Assembly: GCA_005883865.1 (NCBI GenBank)
Contig: VBAO01000119.1
Span: forward strand, 1-9,458
DNA: 9,458 nt
Reading direction: 5' to 3'
Source of the DNA: Candidatus Segetimicrobium genomatis
Lineage (GTDB): Bacteria > Sysuimicrobiota > Sysuimicrobiia > Sysuimicrobiales > Segetimicrobiaceae
Shown one piece after another: positions 6,673 to 9,458 of this stretch; the first letter of the stretch is position 1, and each line of letters begins with the position of its first letter. Below the pieces are notes generated by a model, which was given only the letters and a program-made list of their open reading frames with translations, made no database searches and was not told the DNA's origin. Both the position numbers and the translations under genes were made by a program.

Positions 6673-7641
6673 GTGGCGGCGCTTCTCCCCGGAGGGGACG
6701 CCCTGGACCTCGCGCGCACGCTCCAATCGGGCCAGACCTTCCGCTGGCGGTGGGAGCGCGGTCCGGGCGGGGGCCCGGTGGCGGTGGGAGTGGTCGGCCG
6801 GGACGTCTTCCGCCTGAGCCAGGACGGCCGGGAGCTCTGGCTGATCGCGCCCGACACACCGGGGGGGCGCGCGCGGCTGACCGAGTACCTCGGGGTTTCG
6901 CCGGCGGCCCGGAGGATTCCCAGCATCGAGACGGCGCTCGCGGCCGACCCGGTCGTCGCCCGGGTGCTCGCGCGCACCCGCGGGATCGGGATCCTGGCCC
7001 AGGACCCGTGGGAAGTCCTCGTCTCGTTCATCGTCTCCGCGAACAACAACATTCCGAAGATCTGCACGTCGATCGACCGGCTCTGCCGCGCCCTCGGCGC
7101 GCCTCTCGGGGAGGGCGCCTTCGCGTTTCCCACCCCCGACCGCCTCGCGGCGGCGCGGTCCCGGATGCTCGCCGCCTGTCTCCTGGGGTACCGCGCGCCG
7201 TACGTCCGGGCCGCCGCGCGCCTCATCGCGGACGGACGCCTCGAGCTTGCCCGGCTCGCCCGCATGCCGCTCGACACCGCCCGGGAGCGCCTGCTGGAGA
7301 TCCCCGGGGTCGGCGAGAAGGTCGCGGATTGCACCCTGCTGTTCGGCCTGCGGCACACGTCCGCGTTCCCGGTGGACGTCTGGGTCCGGCGCGCGGTCGA
7401 GCGGCTGTACTTCCGCGGCCGGCCGCGGACCGCGCGGCAGATCCAGGAATTTGCGCGCGAGCGATTCGGGCCGCTGGCCGGTTACGCGCAGCAGCACCTC
7501 TTCTGCTACGCCCGCGCCCACCTCAGGCCGCGCGCAGACGACGCCCCCCGCCGGCCCCCCATGCGGGGGGACGGCGGGGGGGCCCGCAGGCCGGATCGGG
7601 GAGAGTTGGGGGGCTACCGCGCGATCGTCGCAAACGCCTGA
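6673..7641 (+). CDS. ogg: OGG1-type 8-oxoguanine DNA glycosylase/AP lyase
   Basis: Removes 8-oxoguanine from DNA and nicks the resulting abasic site. Residues 10-110 match the OGG N-terminal domain (DLARTLQSGQTFRWRWERG), and 115-285 are the HhH-GPD fold. Key human OGG1 residues line up: Gly42 = Gly20 (contacts 8-oxoG N7-H), NNN loop = 124-126, Lys249 = Lys216 in the hairpin PGVGEKVADC, Cys253 = Cys220, Asp268 = Asp235 (19 residues after the Lys, exactly as in OGG1), Gln315 = Gln273 and Phe319 = Phe277. His270 is replaced by Trp237. I chose GTG 6673 because AGGGAG (6659-6664) lies eight bases before it and the OGG fold starts at once. Translation is probably coupled to the Nudix gene, whose stop is two bases away. 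After about residue 285 the frame runs on as an Arg/Gly/Pro tail through a long hairpin and overlaps the convergent aminotransferase by 28 bases; the tail is probably not functional. Confidence 0.9.
   Translation: MAALLPGGDALDLARTLQSGQTFRWRWERGPGGGPVAVGVVGRDVFRLSQDGRELWLIAPDTPGGRARLTEYLGVSPAARRIPSIETALAADPVVARVLARTRGIGILAQDPWEVLVSFIVSANNNIPKICTSIDRLCRALGAPLGEGAFAFPTPDRLAAARSRMLAACLLGYRAPYVRAAARLIADGRLELARLARMPLDTARERLLEIPGVGEKVADCTLLFGLRHTSAFPVDVWVRRAVERLYFRGRPRTARQIQEFARERFGPLAGYAQQHLFCYARAHLRPRADDAPRRPPMRGDGGGARRPDRGELGGYRAIVANA
7544..7581. terminator. Strong GC hairpin between convergent genes, likely bidirectional terminator
   Basis: The left arm 7544-7560 (six C, GCCGG, six C) pairs with 7565-7581 (six G, ACGGC, six G) at 16 of 17 positions; the only mismatch is G7554 against A7571. 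The loop is ATGC. It lies inside the C-terminal tail of the OGG1-type frame and 33 bases beyond the stop of the minus-strand aminotransferase, where both transcripts would end. No T tract follows on either strand, so it is not a textbook intrinsic terminator, but the stem is exceptionally stable. Confidence 0.5.
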
Positions 7642-8900
7642 TCGCACGCCTCCAGCGTGCGGTCGACGTCCGCGTCCGTATGCGCCACCGAGATGTAGAA
7701 CTTCTCGTTCGGATTGACGAGGATTCCTCGCCGGAGCAGCTCGACCGACCAGCGCAGGTTGAGGTCCTTGTCCGCGGTGAGGAGGTCCTCCCAGCTGCGC
7801 AGCGGCTCCCGGCTCGTGAACCGCACGCCGAACACCGCATCCTCCCCAGGCGTCTGCGCGGCGAACCCGTACCGCGCGCCGATCTTCGGAATCTCCCGGC
7901 GCAGCCGCCCGCCGATCTTGTGGAGGTGGTCGTAGGTCCCCGGCCGGCTCAACAGGTCGAGCGCGGTCAGGCCGGCGGTCGCGCTGATCGGGTTGCCGCT
8001 CAGCGTGCCGCTCGCCCACACCAAGTGCCGGCGGTCGGTCCGGTGGGCGTCGAGGGACTTCATGATCCGGTTCGGGCCGGCGATGGCCGCCATCGGAAAC
8101 CCGCCGGACATCGCCTTGCCGTAGGTGGCCAGATCCGGGGTGACGCCGTACCGCTCCTGGGCTCCTCCCCAGGCGATCCGAAAGCCCGTGACGACCTCAT
8201 CGAAGATCAGCACGATCTCGTGTCGCCGGGTCGCGTCGCGGAGCGCTTCCAGGAACCCGGGCACCGGGGTCAGGACGCGCTCGAGCGGCTCCACGATGAC
8301 CGCGGCCAGTTCTCCGGCGTGCCGGTCGATGATCTCCACCGCCCGCGCGGCGTCGTTGAACGGCGCCACGAGCACTTGGCCGCGCAGGGCCGCCGGGATG
8401 CCCAGCGTGTCCGGCTCGGCGTCGGGATAGCGGCTCGGCCGGGGCGGTATGGTGCCCCAGAGCGAATAGTCGCTCACCCCGTGCCAGCCGCCTTCGAACT
8501 TCAGGATCTTGTCCCGACCGGTCACCGCCCGGGCCAACCGCATCGCGAAGAACGTCGCTTCCGACCCGGACCCGGTGAAGTGCACCTGCTCGGCGCACGG
8601 GATCGCGTTCACGAGCCGCTCCGCCAGCCGGATCACGGGCTCGTTGAGGAAGTAATAGGTCGATCCCTTGGACAGCTGGCGCCCGACGGCCGCGACGATC
8701 TCCGGGTGCGCGTGCCCCAGCAGCGCCGGGCCGGACCCGAGGTGGTAGTCGATGAAGTCGCGGCCGTTCGCGTCGATCACGTGGCCGCCGCGTCCCTCGG
8801 CGACGACGAGGTTCACCTCGGGCGGGAGCACGAAGAGCCCGAGCCCACCCCCGGCGAGATACCGGCCGGCGCGCTCGACGAGGTCCGCCTGGCGGTTCAA
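7614..8900 (-). CDS. Class-III PLP aminotransferase, glutamate-1-semialdehyde aminomutase-like
   Basis: A 428-residue fold-type I PLP enzyme, the usual length for HemL-like proteins. Visible landmarks are GSGSEA at 110-115 (phosphate loop), FEGGWHG around 133-139, the PLP-ring Asp234 in IFDEVVTGFR, Schiff-base Lys262 in YGKAMSGGFP, and SGTLSGNP. GGAQERYGVTPDL and GTLSGNP resemble glutamate-1-semialdehyde 2,1-aminomutase, but NSGTEA of true HemL is GSGSEA here and the stretch after WHG (WGTIPPRPSRYPDAEPDT) differs. A paralogue acting on another amino or keto acid is as likely as haem synthesis. The in-frame reading continues upstream to 9137, but that part overlaps selD in another frame. The TTG at 8900 is the only reasonable start, with AAGGAGG 13 bases upstream, which is unusually far. 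It lies 82 bases after selD on the same strand. Confidence 0.85.
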   Translation of the reverse strand: MNRQADLVERAGRYLAGGGLGLFVLPPEVNLVVAEGRGGHVIDANGRDFIDYHLGSGPALLGHAHPEIVAAVGRQLSKGSTYYFLNEPVIRLAERLVNAIPCAEQVHFTGSGSEATFFAMRLARAVTGRDKILKFEGGWHGVSDYSLWGTIPPRPSRYPDAEPDTLGIPAALRGQVLVAPFNDAARAVEIIDRHAGELAAVIVEPLERVLTPVPGFLEALRDATRRHEIVLIFDEVVTGFRIAWGGAQERYGVTPDLATYGKAMSGGFPMAAIAGPNRIMKSLDAHRTDRRHLVWASGTLSGNPISATAGLTALDLLSRPGTYDHLHKIGGRLRREIPKIGARYGFAAQTPGEDAVFGVRFTSREPLRSWEDLLTADKDLNLRWSVELLRRGILVNPNEKFYISVAHTDADVDRTLEACDQAFATIAR

Positions 8901-8982
8901 CTCCGCGCGTTTGCCTCCTTTTGATGCATCGTCCTGGCACTCATGGTAACACAACGCGAACCGATGAGCCTCCCGCTCAAGG

Positions 8983-9458
8983 TCATCCCGCGGCGACGGT
9001 GATCTCCCCGCGGCCCGGCCCGGTGATTTCCCCCACGACCGCCGCCACGGGGACGCCGCCGCCGCGAAGCGCGTGCAGCAGGCGGTCGAGGCGGTCGGCA
9101 GGCACCGCCATGAGGAGTCCTCCCGACGTCTGCGCATCGCACAGGAGCACCCGCCCGTCCTCGCCCACGCCGTCCCAGGTCACGGCCCCCTCGAGCGCAG
9201 CCCGGTTCCGGTCCGTCCCGCCGGGGATCACGCCTTCGCGCGCGAGCGTCCAGGCCTCCTCGAGGATCGGGACCTCGCTGAGCCGGATCCGCGCCTTGAC
9301 CTGCGCCGCCCGCGTCATTTCGTGCAGGTGGCCGAGGAGGCCGAATCCGGTGACGTCGGTGGCCGCCGAGACGCCGACCTCCGTCATCGCCCGGGCGGCG
9401 TCGCGGTTGAGGGTCGCCATCAGGCGGATCGCCTCCTCGATCGTCGACCGCGAGGTCC
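8983..9458 (-). CDS. selD: Selenide, water dikinase, C-terminal part (5' end outside window)
   Basis: SelD makes selenophosphate from selenide and ATP, the selenium donor for selenocysteine and selenouridine in tRNA. The visible 158 residues are the C-terminal half of the AIRS-like fold: LMATLNRDAA, SAATDVTGFGLLGH (about 31-44 of the fragment), EGVIPGGTDRNRAAL, then LLCDAQTSGGLLMAV. These match E. coli SelD block for block, and the TGA at 8983 falls where the family ends. The frame is open to the right edge, so the catalytic N-terminus, including whether it carries Cys or Sec, cannot be seen. It heads the minus-strand pair with the aminotransferase; a functional link is not evident. Confidence 0.92.
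   Translation of the reverse strand, partial: TSRSTIEEAIRLMATLNRDAARAMTEVGVSAATDVTGFGLLGHLHEMTRAAQVKARIRLSEVPILEEAWTLAREGVIPGGTDRNRAALEGAVTWDGVGEDGRVLLCDAQTSGGLLMAVPADRLDRLLHALRGGGVPVAAVVGEITGPGRGEITVAAG

Noticed and set aside
6750..8924. Long plus-strand open frame (724 codons) spanning the glycosylase and the aminotransferase
   Set aside because: It overlaps two clearly identified genes in other frames, and its product is Arg/Gly/Pro-rich without any domain. Long shadow frames are normal at this G+C.
8903..9137. N-terminal extension of the aminotransferase to 9137
   Set aside because: The added residues are Arg/Ser/Cys-rich, unlike HemL-type N-termini, and the stretch is already coding for SelD in another frame.
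1..9458. CRISPR arrays, tRNA or rRNA genes, IS elements, phage genes, defence systems
   Set aside because: I saw no spaced direct repeats, cloverleaf or rRNA landmarks, transposase or integrase motifs, or known immunity domains on either strand.

Overview
This is a GC-rich stretch of bacterial chromosome (I estimate about 68-70% G+C by eye). It is densely packed, uses GTG and TTG starts, and has short gaps, ATGA overlaps and GGAGG-type ribosome binding sites. The genes are mostly metabolic and housekeeping. There is no rRNA, tRNA, IS element or CRISPR. The look is that of an uncultured soil or groundwater bacterium; the phylum cannot be fixed from this sequence alone.

Layout, left to right. 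(1) Positions 1-4028, plus strand: a succinate-semialdehyde dehydrogenase-like aldehyde dehydrogenase, a large FAD-dependent oxidoreductase with an SLH-like C-terminal segment, and a DinB-like four-helix metalloprotein whose frame overlaps the oxidoreductase stop. (2) Positions 4044-4391, minus strand: a small cupin converging on the DinB gene. (3) Positions 4392-4584: a 193-base divergent intergenic region with possible promoters. (4) Positions 4585-7641, plus strand, apparently one transcription unit: a 23-residue predicted membrane peptide, a TPR protein whose signal-anchor lies in a different frame (apparent frameshift), an MTH1/MutT-like Nudix hydrolase, a COG4112-type Nudix protein, and an OGG1-type 8-oxoguanine DNA glycosylase. 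(5) Positions 7614-9458, minus strand: a class-III PLP aminotransferase resembling glutamate-1-semialdehyde aminomutase, preceded by the C-terminal part of selenide,water dikinase (selD), cut by the window edge.

The most coherent group is 5470-7641. A Nudix enzyme that resembles 8-oxo-dGTP hydrolases, a second Nudix protein and an OGG1-type glycosylase with its 8-oxoguanine-recognition residues lie together, with the last two nearly touching. This reads as a compact defence against oxidised guanine, covering nucleotide-pool cleansing and base excision. The OGG1-type gene and the aminotransferase converge on a very strong GC hairpin (7544-7581).

I did not find a clearly novel multi-gene system. 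The observations most worth a check are the unannotated small membrane peptide, the frameshifted TPR protein beside it, and the oxidised-guanine repair cluster.
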